This document shows positions 18,076-26,731 of a stretch of DNA of 61,969 nt, one piece after another; position 1 is the first letter of the stretch, and each line of letters opens with the position of its first letter. Both the position numbers and the translations under genes were made by a program. Source of the stretch: Erythrobacteraceae bacterium (GTDB lineage Bacteria; Pseudomonadota; Alphaproteobacteria; Sphingomonadales; Sphingomonadaceae); the NCBI GenBank assembly GCA_947479055.1, contig CANJYE010000017.1, positions 1 through 61,969 on the forward strand, written 5' to 3'. The notes below the pieces were generated by a model. The model saw nothing but the letters and a program-made list of their open reading frames with translations. It had not been told where the DNA came from and did no database searches.

Positions 18076-19293
18076 TCACTTGCTCCTGTATTTCGCGTAT
18101 TCGAGGCGGGCGATCGTGCGGTTGTGCACCTCGTCCGGACCGTCCGCCAAGCGAAGTGCGCGGATGCGCGACCACATCTTGGCGATGCCGAAATCGGTGG
18201 TGAGACCGCCTGCGCCGTGGGCCTGGATCGCATCGTCGATGAGCTTCAGGGCCAAACGCGGTGCGGCGACCTTGATCATCGCGATCTCGGCACGGGCTAC
18301 TTTGTTCCCGACCTTGTCCATCCGGTCGGCGGCATTGAGTGTGAGTAGGCGGCTCATCTCGATGTCGGTGCGGGCCTCCGCTACGCGCTGTTCCCAGACC
18401 GAACGGTCGGCGAGGCGCTTGCCGAAGGTTTCGCGGCTCATCAGGCGGCGGATCATCTTTTCCAGCACTTCCTCGGCCACGCCGATGGTGCGCATGCAGT
18501 GATGGATCCGGCCCGGCCCGAGCCGACCCTGCGCGATCTCGAAGCCGCGCCCTTCGCCCAGGATCATGTTCTCCAGCGGCACCCGGACGTTTTCGAGCAG
18601 CACTTCGCAATGGCCGTGCGGCGCATCGTCATAACCCATGACAGGTAGGTTGCGGATGATGGTGACGCCCGACGCATTGGTCGGAACCAGGATCTGCGAC
18701 TGCTGCTGGTGCTTGGGCGCGTCGGGGTTGGACTTGCCCATCACGATCATGAGAGTGCACGCCTCGTCCATGACGCCCGAAGTCCACCACTTGCGGCCGT
18801 TGATGACATAGTGGTTGCCGTCGCGTTCGATCCGGGTCTGGACGTTGGTGGCGTCTGAACAGGCCTGATCCGGCTCGGTCATGGCGAAGGCGGAGCGGAT
18901 TTCACCGGCCAACAGGGGCTTGAGCCATTCATCCTTCTGCGCCTCGGTGCCATAGCGGTAGAGCACTTCCATGTTGCCGGTGTCGGGGGCGGAGCAGTTG
19001 AACACTTCCGACGCCCAGATGATCCGGCCCATTTCCTCGGCCAGCGGGGCATATTCGAGGTTGGACAGGCCAGGCACGCCGTCCGGCAAATCGCCATGCG
19101 GCGGCAGGAACAGGTTCCACAATCCCTTGGCGCGGGCTTTGGCCTTCAACTCCTGCGCCACCGCGGGGAGACGGTTGCGATTTTCTGCAAGCTGCTCCTC
19201 GTAAGTCGGAACGGAAGGCCGGACCTCCTCGTTCATGAAGCCCCGGACCTTCTCAATCCACTCGAGTTGCTTGTCGCTGTAGCTAAAATCCAT
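18076..19293 (-). CDS. Acyl-CoA dehydrogenase family protein, ACAD10/11 type
   Basis: 405 residues from ATG 19293 after GAGGAC. N-terminal helical domain, central FAD-binding part ([15 protein letters not shown]) and a C-terminal [18 protein letters not shown] segment; GPDEVH, near 385-390, is characteristic of the ACAD10/11 branch. In LvaC and ACAD10/11 this fold removes phosphate from 4-phosphoacyl-CoA to give the enoyl-CoA. With the matching kinase at 13482-14552, the same reaction is proposed here. Plain FAD-dependent dehydrogenation is the alternative. It is the last gene of the minus-strand group from 24.4 kb. Confidence 0.88.
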   Translation of the reverse strand: MDFSYSDKQLEWIEKVRGFMNEEVRPSVPTYEEQLAENRNRLPAVAQELKAKARAKGLWNLFLPPHGDLPDGVPGLSNLEYAPLAEEMGRIIWASEVFNCSAPDTGNMEVLYRYGTEAQKDEWLKPLLAGEIRSAFAMTEPDQACSDATNVQTRIERDGNHYVINGRKWWTSGVMDEACTLMIVMGKSNPDAPKHQQQSQILVPTNASGVTIIRNLPVMGYDDAPHGHCEVLLENVRVPLENMILGEGRGFEIAQGRLGPGRIHHCMRTIGVAEEVLEKMIRRLMSRETFGKRLADRSVWEQRVAEARTDIEMSRLLTLNAADRMDKVGNKVARAEIAMIKVAAPRLALKLIDDAIQAHGAGGLTTDFGIAKMWSRIRALRLADGPDEVHNRTIARLEYAKYRSK

Positions 19294-19385
19294 TTTGTCC
19301 TCGTACTTCCGATATGTGTATTTCGGGGCGCGTATGGGCTGAGTACCCTGCACCAACTTTCCGACGTCAGGGACCGATCTGCGCG

Positions 19386-19775
19386 TCAGATCAGGCCCGG
19401 CCCGACGGCTTCTTCTGTGATGGATTGCCGCGATGCACCGCGATCCGCGAAATTGGCCTCGTCCAGCGTCACCGCGCGCGTGAATTCGGGGTTGGAAGCG
19501 ATCTGAAGTAGTTCGTCCAGAGCAGCGTCATCTCTGATCGAGTAGATCGACACGGCGTCGTAATCCACACCTCCGTCGTTGACCGGGGCCTCGCTCTCGT
19601 CTTCCCTGCCCACGAACAGGTTAGTGAAGTGTGCAGGATAGTAGCGCTTGAAGTCGGTCATCAGGTGACCGACCCAGCCGGCAACGAGAGGAATGTGGAC
19701 CTCTTCGTAATGCCGCCGGAACGTCTCGAACGAGATCCCCGGTTTGCGCTTCATGAACATCATCAACTTGGGCAT
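19386..19775 (-). CDS. EthD-domain protein
   Basis: 129 residues from ATG 19775; an upstream TTG is less likely because the paralogues start with M-x-K-x-M-x-x-[26 protein letters not shown] is the EthD pattern of the dimeric alpha/beta-barrel fold, seen in ethD of the ether-degrading ethRABCD cluster. Paralogues are at 24585-24968 and 35430-35804. The biochemical role of EthD proteins is not settled. Its start lies 12 bp after the stop of the SnoaL-like gene. Confidence 0.85.
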   Translation of the reverse strand: MPKLMMFMKRKPGISFETFRRHYEEVHIPLVAGWVGHLMTDFKRYYPAHFTNLFVGREDESEAPVNDGGVDYDAVSIYSIRDDAALDELLQIASNPEFTRAVTLDEANFADRGASRQSITEEAVGPGLI

Positions 19776-19786
19776 AATCAGATGCT

Positions 19787-20212
19787 TCAAACGTTTGGTG
19801 CTGACAAGATCTCAGGCGGGAAGCTCTTGCGAAGCATCCTCTTGCTGAAGACCCAGCGGCCGTTCAGCTTCTGGTATTCATCCTCGTATTTGACGTGATA
19901 GCGAGCCCGGGCGCCGGTCTTCTGCATGGATTCCACGATCGCGAAGGATGTGCCCTTCGCGGTGTCGCCCTTGAAGTCCCACACGAGATGATTGGTTATC
20001 AGGTGGACCAGATGAAGCACGCGGCCACCCATGGTATCTCCATAGCCGGCTAGCGCTGCATGCCCATCATACTTGCCCATCCCGAACTCGCTTTCATCCA
20101 GCGTTCCCTCGGGCGCGAACAGTTCCACCCATTCGGGAAATATGAAGCTGTCGACGTAGTAGGCGTATTTGTAGACCAGATCCTGAATTTCCATACGGTC
20201 TTCGATTGTCAT
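19787..20212 (-). CDS. SnoaL-like (NTF2-fold) protein
   Basis: 141 residues from ATG 20212 after AGGAG. The start IEDRMEIQDLVYKYAYYVD and the end RWVFSKRMLRKSF mark the SnoaL_4-like group. It is closely related to the protein at 21212-21658, which ends WKFSKRILRKSF; the two flank the LLM gene, suggesting duplication. A hydrolase, dehydratase or isomerase role on a bulky substrate is possible. Confidence 0.8.
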   Translation of the reverse strand: MTIEDRMEIQDLVYKYAYYVDSFIFPEWVELFAPEGTLDESEFGMGKYDGHAALAGYGDTMGGRVLHLVHLITNHLVWDFKGDTAKGTSFAIVESMQKTGARARYHVKYEDEYQKLNGRWVFSKRMLRKSFPPEILSAPNV

Positions 20213-20251
20213 GTCTTCGTCTCCTAGCGGTAAATTCGGCACCAGTGCCTG

Positions 20252-21169
20252 TCAGAGCAGGACAGGGGCCAGGCGGTCGAGGCTCTCGAGGTCTGCATCT
20301 GCCTGCCACTCGCGATCGACGTGATCCAGCCCGCTATCCTGCGCGGCGGTCTTTTCGCGGATCGGGTTGAGGACGACCCGGGTTGCTCCGGCGGTAGCAT
20401 ATTCGTCGACTCGCTGCTTGATCTTCTCTGGGCTACCAGACGGAACGATGGCATCGATCAAGCGATCGCTTCCGCCGTTTTCAAAGTCGGATGGTTCGAA
20501 GCCGATGGCCGAGTAAGCCCTCTGATAATAATCGATGCCGAGATAAAAGGCCAAGAACGCGCGGGCGACCTTTCGGGCTTCCTCGAGGTTGTCATTCACC
20601 ACGCATGGGAAGTTGGCCGTGATCTCGAGCCCTTCGCCCATGTTCTCACGGGCCTTGCGAACGCTCTCCACCGGCAGGATCCAGGTGATGATGCCCTTGC
20701 AATGCTTCATCGCCAGCTTCTGCAAACCGGGCGCATGGGCCGCGATATGCAGGGGTGCGAGCTCGGCGGGCGCAGGGTGCGCCAATTGCGTGCCGGCCAT
20801 CGCCTCGAGATATTGGGTCATCTTGGGGACGGGGGGCGTCCAGACCCCGCCGCGCATCTGGACGATGAATTCATTGGATGCGCCAAGGCCCATCAGAAAG
20901 CGGCCCGGGTAATAGTGCGAAAGCGTTTCTCGCGCCTGCTGGGCGGCCATCGCATCACGGCTGTAAACGGTCGCGATTCCGGTTCCGACCTTCAGCGTCG
21001 TGGTGTTCTGGAGAATGAACGAAGCGGCGACGAACGGGTCGCGGCTGAAACCGTCAAGCAGCCAGGCGCTTTCAAACCCCAGCGCTTCTATGCGCTTTGC
21101 CGCCGCAGCGAGCTCTGCGGGAGGCATGTTGTAAGCGCTTTGATCGAGCAGAATGCCGACTTGAGGCAT
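20252..21169 (-). CDS. LLM-class flavin-dependent oxidoreductase
   Basis: 305 residues. Luciferase-like features include LGFESAWLLDGFSRDPF (about 29-45), GTGIATVYSRD and GLGASNEFI. Same length as, and alignable with, the protein at 9741-10658. Probably an FMN-dependent monooxygenase or a dehydrogenase. It lies between two SnoaL-like genes in a tight minus-strand operon. Confidence 0.85.
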   Translation of the reverse strand: MPQVGILLDQSAYNMPPAELAAAAKRIEALGFESAWLLDGFSRDPFVAASFILQNTTTLKVGTGIATVYSRDAMAAQQARETLSHYYPGRFLMGLGASNEFIVQMRGGVWTPPVPKMTQYLEAMAGTQLAHPAPAELAPLHIAAHAPGLQKLAMKHCKGIITWILPVESVRKARENMGEGLEITANFPCVVNDNLEEARKVARAFLAFYLGIDYYQRAYSAIGFEPSDFENGGSDRLIDAIVPSGSPEKIKQRVDEYATAGATRVVLNPIREKTAAQDSGLDHVDREWQADADLESLDRLAPVLL

Positions 21170-21211
21170 GATGTAGTCCCTTTGGAGTAAGTTAAACCGA
21201 ACGCTTGATCG

Positions 21212-21658
21212 TCAAGTATCTTCTCTGCCCATGTCTTCGACAGGGAAGCTCTTGCGCAGGATGCGCTTGCTGAACTTCCAGCCGTCCTGCGTCTTCACGT
21301 AATTGTCGAAGTAGCGAACTTGATACCTCGCACGCTCGCCGGTTTTCATCTGCGCTTCCACCAGTGCAAAGCAGATGGCGGTGGCGCTGTTTTCGGTCAT
21401 GTCGCGGATAACCAGGTTCGCCATGATGTGCGATGCATGCTCTGCCGTAGCCTTGAGAACGTTGCCATATGCACGGATGGCTTCATGGCCGACATGCAAG
21501 CCGTTATCGAATTCGCTTTCGTCAAAGAAGGCGTCCTCGGTGAAGAGGTCCACCCACTCGTCAATTTCCTGGAAATCGATGTGCAGTGCATAGGCGTTGA
21601 CGAGTTGTTCGATTTCGAGGCGATCAACCACATGGCTCGGTTCTATCCTGTCGACCAT
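21212..21658 (-). CDS. SnoaL-like (NTF2-fold) protein
   Basis: 148 residues. ATG 21658 overlaps the TAA stop of the upstream flavoenzyme gene (TAATG), so translation is coupled; the frame is open upstream only inside that gene. VVDRLEIEQLVNAYALHID and GWKFSKRILRKSF match the SnoaL-like paralogue at 19787-20212. Coupling to the Fe-S flavoenzyme suggests that they act on the same intermediate. Confidence 0.85.
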   Translation of the reverse strand: MVDRIEPSHVVDRLEIEQLVNAYALHIDFQEIDEWVDLFTEDAFFDESEFDNGLHVGHEAIRAYGNVLKATAEHASHIMANLVIRDMTENSATAICFALVEAQMKTGERARYQVRYFDNYVKTQDGWKFSKRILRKSFPVEDMGREDT

Positions 21659-23622
21659 TACACCTGAACTCCTGCAAGATAGCCTTGGCGGATCGCCGTC
21701 TGGAGGAACCGCGGCGATTCCGCGTCTCCAACAAGGTGAAGTTCGGACACTCGCCCCGCCAGTTCCTCGGAAAGTCCGCGGTTCGGTCGATTGTGCGACA
21801 CCAGGACCACCGTATCGGCGCGCAAGCTGGTGCAATCCGCAAGTGTATTGGCAAGGTAGGCCGGACCGACGATGACAGCCCCGTCTTCGATCGCAATCCC
21901 ACGGGTCCGGATCATGTAATGGAAAGGCTTGTCCTTCATTCGTTGCAGATAAGGTTCCACCATCAGCGTTGCCCGGGCGAGAATCCCAACTTCGCGCGTC
22001 GGCGTTACATAAGTCACGTCGAGTCCCTTGTTGATCAGGAATTCTGCCGCTCCCAATCCTTCCCAATGGCCGACATCGTCGATCACTACTGCGTGCGTGC
22101 CAAGGTTGGCGGGGGTCGCCATGACCAACTCAGTTGACGAGATCACGCCCTTGCAATCGACATTCTTGATGGGTTCGCCAATGTGCGAAACCTGTATACC
22201 GTCCATCCGCTCGATTGCACCAGTGGCGATGATGACTGCATCCGCGCCTATTTCAATGACGTCGTCGGCATCGAGATAGGTGCTAAGTCGGACTTCCACG
22301 CCCAGACGAAACACTTCTTCCTCCAGCCAGGTAACGATATCCACTAATTGATGGCGCGTCGGCAACTTCGCTGCGGCCCGCATCGAACCGCCCAGATAGG
22401 GGTTGGCGTCTGCGAGGATCACCTTGTGGCCGCGAATAGCTGCTACGCGAGCTGCTTCGAGCCCCGCTGGCCCACCGCCCACGACCAGCACGGTGCGGGG
22501 CTGGGTTACGGGTTGCAGCATATGATCGCCCTGTTCCAGCTCATGGCCGGCACCGGCATTCACCGCGCACTCAATCGGCAACATCGCAACTTGATTGCCC
22601 ACACAGGACTGATTGCAGGCGATGCATGGGCGGACGCGGTCCACCTGACCTGCCAAGCTCTTGGACACGAGGTAAGGGTCGGCGATCATGGCGCGAACCA
22701 GCCCCACCATGTCCGCTTCGCCGGCACGAACGACCTGGTCGATCTCCTCGAGCGTGCGGTATCGCCCGGTTACCAGGGTGGGCAGCTTCACGGCGGTGGT
22801 GATGGGGATGCTGGTCGGCATCTGGTAACCGACCGGATCGTTCATCCCGGCGATCATCTTGTCGTTGCGAACATAGCTGCCAACCGAAACGTTTACGTAA
22901 TCGATCAGCTTCCGCTCTTCCAGCGCGTGAACGAGCTGCAAGACGTGATCGATCGTCACGCCGCCCGGCGACAGGTCGGTACCCACACGCACACCGACCA
23001 CGAAGTTGGGTGAGACGGCGTTGCGAATAGCCTGCAGGACTTCCCGGATGAAGCGCATGCGGTTCTCGATTTGGCCGCCATATTCATCTTCCCGCCGGTT
23101 GGTGAGTGCCGAGAAAAACTGGTGGGGCAAATACCCATGGGCACAGTGAACATCCACGCCATCAAACCCGCACTGCTCCATCCGACTGGCGCAATCGGCG
23201 TAGGCGCCGACGATCTCGTCGATCATTGCCTTGGTCATGGGGATAGGAACAACTGCAGTTGAAATGTTCGGAATGTCCGACGCACTCCACGGAGCGGACT
23301 CTGTCCAGGCATTATGCCCGCCGTGCCACAGCTGCTGGAAAAGCCGGGCGCCATGCGGCTTGATCCGGTCGACCAGCTTGCGCATGCCGGGTTCGATCCC
23401 CGGCTCGTAGATGTTCATGTAAAGCCGGGTCGAAGGGTGAACCGAGCCGATCTCGTTGATGATCAATCCGGCCCCACCACGCGCACGCTCCTCGTGATAG
23501 GCGATCAGCGCGTCGTTCATGATCCCGAAGCCAATGCCCGTGCCGTGCGCGGGCCGGAAAATGCGGTTCTTGATTTCCAGATTTCCGATCTTGATCGGCT
23601 TATCAACGTGAGTGTAGGTCAC
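21658..23622 (-). CDS. Multidomain Fe-S flavoenzyme, 2,4-dienoyl-CoA reductase/TMADH-like
   Basis: 654 residues from GTG 23622, chosen because GGAGG lies six bases upstream; an upstream TTG is less likely. N-terminal FMN TIM barrel (1-320, with VHCAHGYLPHQF at 158-169), then cysteines C333, C336, C340 and C352 for a [4Fe-4S] cluster, then a FAD/NAD(P)H domain with GGGPAG at 382-387. Architecture and length match 2,4-dienoyl-CoA reductase, trimethylamine dehydrogenase and bile-acid enoate reductase relatives. Likely reduces a conjugated enone or dienoyl-CoA. Second gene of the minus-strand group starting with the SDR. Confidence 0.92.
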   Translation of the reverse strand: MTYTHVDKPIKIGNLEIKNRIFRPAHGTGIGFGIMNDALIAYHEERARGGAGLIINEIGSVHPSTRLYMNIYEPGIEPGMRKLVDRIKPHGARLFQQLWHGGHNAWTESAPWSASDIPNISTAVVPIPMTKAMIDEIVGAYADCASRMEQCGFDGVDVHCAHGYLPHQFFSALTNRREDEYGGQIENRMRFIREVLQAIRNAVSPNFVVGVRVGTDLSPGGVTIDHVLQLVHALEERKLIDYVNVSVGSYVRNDKMIAGMNDPVGYQMPTSIPITTAVKLPTLVTGRYRTLEEIDQVVRAGEADMVGLVRAMIADPYLVSKSLAGQVDRVRPCIACNQSCVGNQVAMLPIECAVNAGAGHELEQGDHMLQPVTQPRTVLVVGGGPAGLEAARVAAIRGHKVILADANPYLGGSMRAAAKLPTRHQLVDIVTWLEEEVFRLGVEVRLSTYLDADDVIEIGADAVIIATGAIERMDGIQVSHIGEPIKNVDCKGVISSTELVMATPANLGTHAVVIDDVGHWEGLGAAEFLINKGLDVTYVTPTREVGILARATLMVEPYLQRMKDKPFHYMIRTRGIAIEDGAVIVGPAYLANTLADCTSLRADTVVLVSHNRPNRGLSEELAGRVSELHLVGDAESPRFLQTAIRQGYLAGVQV

Positions 23623-23671
23623 TCCAATCCTCCAACCCAATTGTCACTGCACTATTTGAGCGTCGTTAGTT

Positions 23672-24433
23672 TCATGCGGAAGAGCCACCATCAATCGTCA
23701 GCGTCGCTCCGGTTATGTAGCTCGCTGCGGGACTGGCTAGAAAGCAGACGAAGTCTGTCATTTCAGTCAGATCGCCGAACCGACCAAGCGGGATAGTTGT
23801 CTTGATGCGGGCCTTGTCAGCTTCAGGCATGCCGAGCGCCATGTCAGTCGTCATCATGCCGGATTCGATAAGATTCACCGTGACTCGGCGAGAAGCTAGA
23901 TCATGCGAGGCGCCGCGGATATATCCTGCCAGGGCTGCCTTGGAGCCGCAATAATCTGCGGCTCCGGGCATCCGGGACAGACTTCCACTGACGGAGCCTA
24001 TCGTAAGGATACGACCATCATCTGCAATGACTTCAGCAGCAGCCCGGATCATATCGACGACGCCGAATGTGTTGACGGCCCAGAGCCTGTCAGCGGCGGA
24101 CCAATCGCCGGGCTCGCCGAGGCGCTGGAGATGCGATATCCCGGCATTGTTAACCAGAATGTCGAGCCGTCCGAAGCCCTCCATTGCGCTCGCTACGATG
24201 CAACGGGCGGCGTCCCGTTCTGCAAGATCCGCCTGGCAGGCGATGGCCATGGCGCCGAGCTTCTCGATCTCAGCAACCACGTTGAATGCGGCTCTTGCTG
24301 AGTCCCGGTGATTGATCACGACATTCGCTCCTCTCGCAGCCAGTGCGAGAGCGATGGCTTTCCCAATGCCACGTGTTGCCCCGGTTACAATGGCGGCCTT
24401 ACCGCGGAAAACCTTGTCGTGATCGTCACTCAT
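23672..24433 (-). CDS. SDR-family oxidoreductase
   Basis: 253 residues from ATG 24433; an earlier ATG at 24484 is possible but would be almost leaderless given the promoter-like region at 24489-24510. TGATRGIG near 18-25, NNAGISH, YCGSK catalytic pair, and a C-terminal TIDGGSSA. First gene of the operon that continues with the Fe-S flavoenzyme. Probably an alcohol/ketone dehydrogenase. Confidence 0.88.
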   Translation of the reverse strand: MSDDHDKVFRGKAAIVTGATRGIGKAIALALAARGANVVINHRDSARAAFNVVAEIEKLGAMAIACQADLAERDAARCIVASAMEGFGRLDILVNNAGISHLQRLGEPGDWSAADRLWAVNTFGVVDMIRAAAEVIADDGRILTIGSVSGSLSRMPGAADYCGSKAALAGYIRGASHDLASRRVTVNLIESGMMTTDMALGMPEADKARIKTTIPLGRFGDLTEMTDFVCFLASPAASYITGATLTIDGGSSA

Positions 24434-24491
24434 CCTGGCTTTTTCCGCTCTATCAGCCTCAACCCTCCATGCCCTGTCGGACATGAAATTA

Positions 24492-24499
24492 TTAGGCTC
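24492..24499 (-). promoter_or_regulatory. Recurrent motif copy (GAGCCTAA, minus strand)
   Basis: On the minus strand the context is AGTATATAGAGCCTAATA, in the promoter-proximal region of the SDR/flavoenzyme operon. The TATATA before the core is shared with the copies at 29861 and, in part, 36659 and 56049. Confidence 0.5.
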
Positions 24500-24527
24500 T
24501 ATATACTATAGGGCGTACGCTGACCCT

Positions 24528-24540
24528 TTGACAGTGTCAA
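24528..24540. promoter_or_regulatory. Palindrome TTGACAGTGTCAA, candidate operator or -35 element
   Basis: Perfect inverted repeat of six bases around one central base, about 30 bp upstream of the motif at 24492-24499 and between two minus-strand operons. On the minus strand it contains a consensus TTGACA -35 box. It may be an operator overlapping the promoter of the SDR operon. Confidence 0.4.
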
Positions 24541-24584
24541 GGTGAGGAAGGGGCAATCCGGCCCTCGCACGCAGGTGTTGCCGT

Positions 24585-24968
24585 CTAACCGTTGATGCCC
24601 AGTCCGGAGAATTCTTCGGCGCTGCCTTCCAGGGTTGCAGTCCGGTCACAAAACCGTTCTTCATCCTCTGTGATCAGGCTCTGGAACTCGCGGTTTTGAC
24701 CGATCCTCATCAGTTCATCGAAGTCTTCATCCTTGACCGAATAGACCGCGATTGCATCGTAATGGGTTCCACAATCACGGCCATCCGCTTCGTCAGGGCG
24801 ACCTCGATATAAATTGCCGAGATCCTTGGGATAAAACCGGCGGAAATCCTGGATCAGATGACCGATCCATTCCGCGCAAAGCGGGACATGGACCTTCTCG
24901 TAGTAATCCTTGAACTCCTGGAAGGGCATTCCTTCCTTCTTTTTCAGCAAAACGATCATCTTTTTCAT
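24585..24968 (-). CDS. EthD-domain protein
   Basis: 127 residues from ATG 24968 with AAAGGA upstream; a longer open frame exists but lacks family similarity. MKKMIVLLKKKEGMPFQEFKDYY-VHVPL is the EthD signature. Paralogous to 19386-19775 (shared GHLxxDFxRxYP and DxDAxxx[11 protein letters not shown] stretches). Last gene of the minus-strand group with the mutase. Role unsettled. Confidence 0.87.
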   Translation of the reverse strand: MKKMIVLLKKKEGMPFQEFKDYYEKVHVPLCAEWIGHLIQDFRRFYPKDLGNLYRGRPDEADGRDCGTHYDAIAVYSVKDEDFDELMRIGQNREFQSLITEDEERFCDRTATLEGSAEEFSGLGING

Positions 24969-25015
24969 GATCAGATCCTTTGAACCGGCGATGCAGTCGA
25001 CGGGGGAGGCCGTGT

Positions 25016-25963
25016 TCAGCCTGCGGGCGAACCGATCACCACCGGCGGCGTCGCATCCATCGACCAATCTTGCCCCATGGCCCATTCGCGCAACGGGGTG
25101 AGCTTGATGGGGATTTCCTTCAGCAGCAGTTCCATGTCCGCCACGAACGGGCGGACAGGCGATTCATTGTTGAAGGTGTAGAAGCTGTCCATCATTCCCG
25201 CATATGCCTCGAGCGGAAATTCGTCTCCGAGGCCGAGAATGCCATGCATTTTGGCCGCGAGGTCGTAAGGGTTTTCATATACATATGTGATCGGCTTGCC
25301 GAGCACCTCGGATAGTGTCGAGACGACCTGTTCGACAGGAATTGTTTCGGGGCCAGCAACGACAATCCGGCGGCCAATCAGATCAGGGCGGTCCAGCGCT
25401 TCGACCATGAACTTGCCCAGATCATCCATCGAGATCCAACTGGCGAGCAGGCCGGGCTTTTGACAGTAGCGGTAAAGGCCTTTTTCGACGAGGTTGGGCT
25501 TCTGGAACAGGGTCAGGAGATTGTCCATGAACAGGACGGGCCTGAAGATGGTCACGTCGAGATCGGGGTCGGCGATGATGTCTTCCATCTGGAGAACCAT
25601 ATCGTACAAAGGCTCGCCACAAGGCTTTTCGGGCGCCCACATCGCGCTGTTGTGAATGATCCTTCTGACACCGGCTCGTTTCGCGGCTTCGACAAAATTT
25701 TTCGCGAAATCGAAGGACGATGCGCCGGCGAAGGAAGGGATGGTGTTCAGGATCGCATCCATGCCCGTAAAGGCAGCGGTCATGGAGTCGACGCTGCTGA
25801 AGTCGGCGGGAATAGCTTTCACTTCGCGGAACTCGTCCCCATTGGTCCTCCAGCTCCGGGAGAAGGCGGTGGGCGTCTTGCCGTTCGCGAGCAACTGGCG
25901 CACTTGCGCCTGGCCCATTCTGCCGCTGGCGCTCGTTACTCCGACTTTGTTCACGGCTGACAT
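25016..25963 (-). CDS. NmrA-like NAD(P)-binding protein
   Basis: 315 residues from ATG 25963, which is seven bases after GAGAGG; the ATG two codons earlier is too close to that site. VTSASGRMGQAQVRQLL at the N-terminus is the atypical Rossmann glycine motif of NmrA/HSCARG-type extended SDRs, and no YxxxK pair was recognised at the usual place. Members are reductases or redox-sensing proteins. It follows the Rieske ferredoxin gene by 49 bp and may use NAD(P)H in the same pathway. Confidence 0.8.
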   Translation of the reverse strand: MSAVNKVGVTSASGRMGQAQVRQLLANGKTPTAFSRSWRTNGDEFREVKAIPADFSSVDSMTAAFTGMDAILNTIPSFAGASSFDFAKNFVEAAKRAGVRRIIHNSAMWAPEKPCGEPLYDMVLQMEDIIADPDLDVTIFRPVLFMDNLLTLFQKPNLVEKGLYRYCQKPGLLASWISMDDLGKFMVEALDRPDLIGRRIVVAGPETIPVEQVVSTLSEVLGKPITYVYENPYDLAAKMHGILGLGDEFPLEAYAGMMDSFYTFNNESPVRPFVADMELLLKEIPIKLTPLREWAMGQDWSMDATPPVVIGSPAG

Positions 25964-26012
25964 CTTCATGCCTCTCTTGGTTTTGACAGATTGGGGCGGT
26001 GACCCGGGCAAT

Positions 26013-26321
26013 TCAGGTCTTCACTTCAATCCGGTCGTCGCGCTTGCGGACTTCAAAGCTCTTTACGGGGTCCACGGCCGGCCCGCCCAGGACCTTTCCG
26101 GTGCGGATATCGAAACGCGCACCATGGGAGCGGCAAATGATCGTGCATCCGACCTGTCGGCCGCCGTCCAGCGGCCAGTCCATGTGCGAACAGCGGTTCT
26201 CGATGGCATGGAGATCATTATTGATCCGGAAGATCAGGATCGGCCTGCCTTCCACGGTGAACGCACAATGCTTGCCATTGGCAAGGTCGGCTAGGGCGCA
26301 GACATCCACAAAACCGGTCAT
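26013..26321 (-). CDS. Rieske-type [2Fe-2S] ferredoxin
   Basis: 102 residues. Cluster ligands C44-x-H46 and C63-x2-H66, the spacing of Rieske ferredoxins that feed ring-hydroxylating oxygenases. ATG 26321 overlaps the TGA of the B12-binding subunit gene (ATGA). It is the likely electron donor for the two Rieske oxygenases in the island, one of which is in the same operon. No ferredoxin reductase gene is visible in the window, so the reductase must be supplied elsewhere. Confidence 0.92.
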   Translation of the reverse strand: MTGFVDVCALADLANGKHCAFTVEGRPILIFRINNDLHAIENRCSHMDWPLDGGRQVGCTIICRSHGARFDIRTGKVLGGPAVDPVKSFEVRKRDDRIEVKT

Positions 26322-26731
26322 ATTTTCGATACGCCCGCCGCCTGTACGAAGGCGATGATTTCCTCGGTCGTGGAGCCTGCGCCGAAGAGGCCGGCAACGC
26401 CCATTTCCTTGAGTTCCTCGACATCGTCGGGATGGATCATTCCGCCGAGCATCAGAGGGACATGACCGACGCCGCGCTTCTTCATCGCCTCAATGAGAAG
26501 GCGGGTGTATTCGACATAGGCAGCGGAAGAAAAGCTGATCCCGACAATCTGCGCCTGCTGCTGTGCGACGGCCTCCGCCATGCCTTCGACGCTGTTATGC
26601 TCGCCGAGATAAGTGACGTCGATGCCACCGGCCTCGTCAAGCATACGCGCTATCGTGCGAATACCTTTGGAGTGAACATCCGTCCCTAGCATGCCGAGGA
26701 CGCAGCGGACTGTGTTGGGGGTTGCGCTCAT
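26318..26731 (-). CDS. Cobalamin-binding small subunit of acyl-CoA mutase
   Basis: 137 residues. The B12 motif DVHSKG (D18, H20 as lower axial ligand, G23) and a GG pair at 96-97 are present. Length matches stand-alone small subunits such as HcmB of 2-hydroxyisobutyryl-CoA mutase and IcmB of isobutyryl-CoA mutase. ATG overlaps the TGA of the large-subunit gene, so the two are translationally coupled and should form a heteromeric adenosylcobalamin mutase. No MeaB-like chaperone gene is in the window. Confidence 0.92.
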   Translation of the reverse strand: MSATPNTVRCVLGMLGTDVHSKGIRTIARMLDEAGGIDVTYLGEHNSVEGMAEAVAQQQAQIVGISFSSAAYVEYTRLLIEAMKKRGVGHVPLMLGGMIHPDDVEELKEMGVAGLFGAGSTTEEIIAFVQAAGVSKI

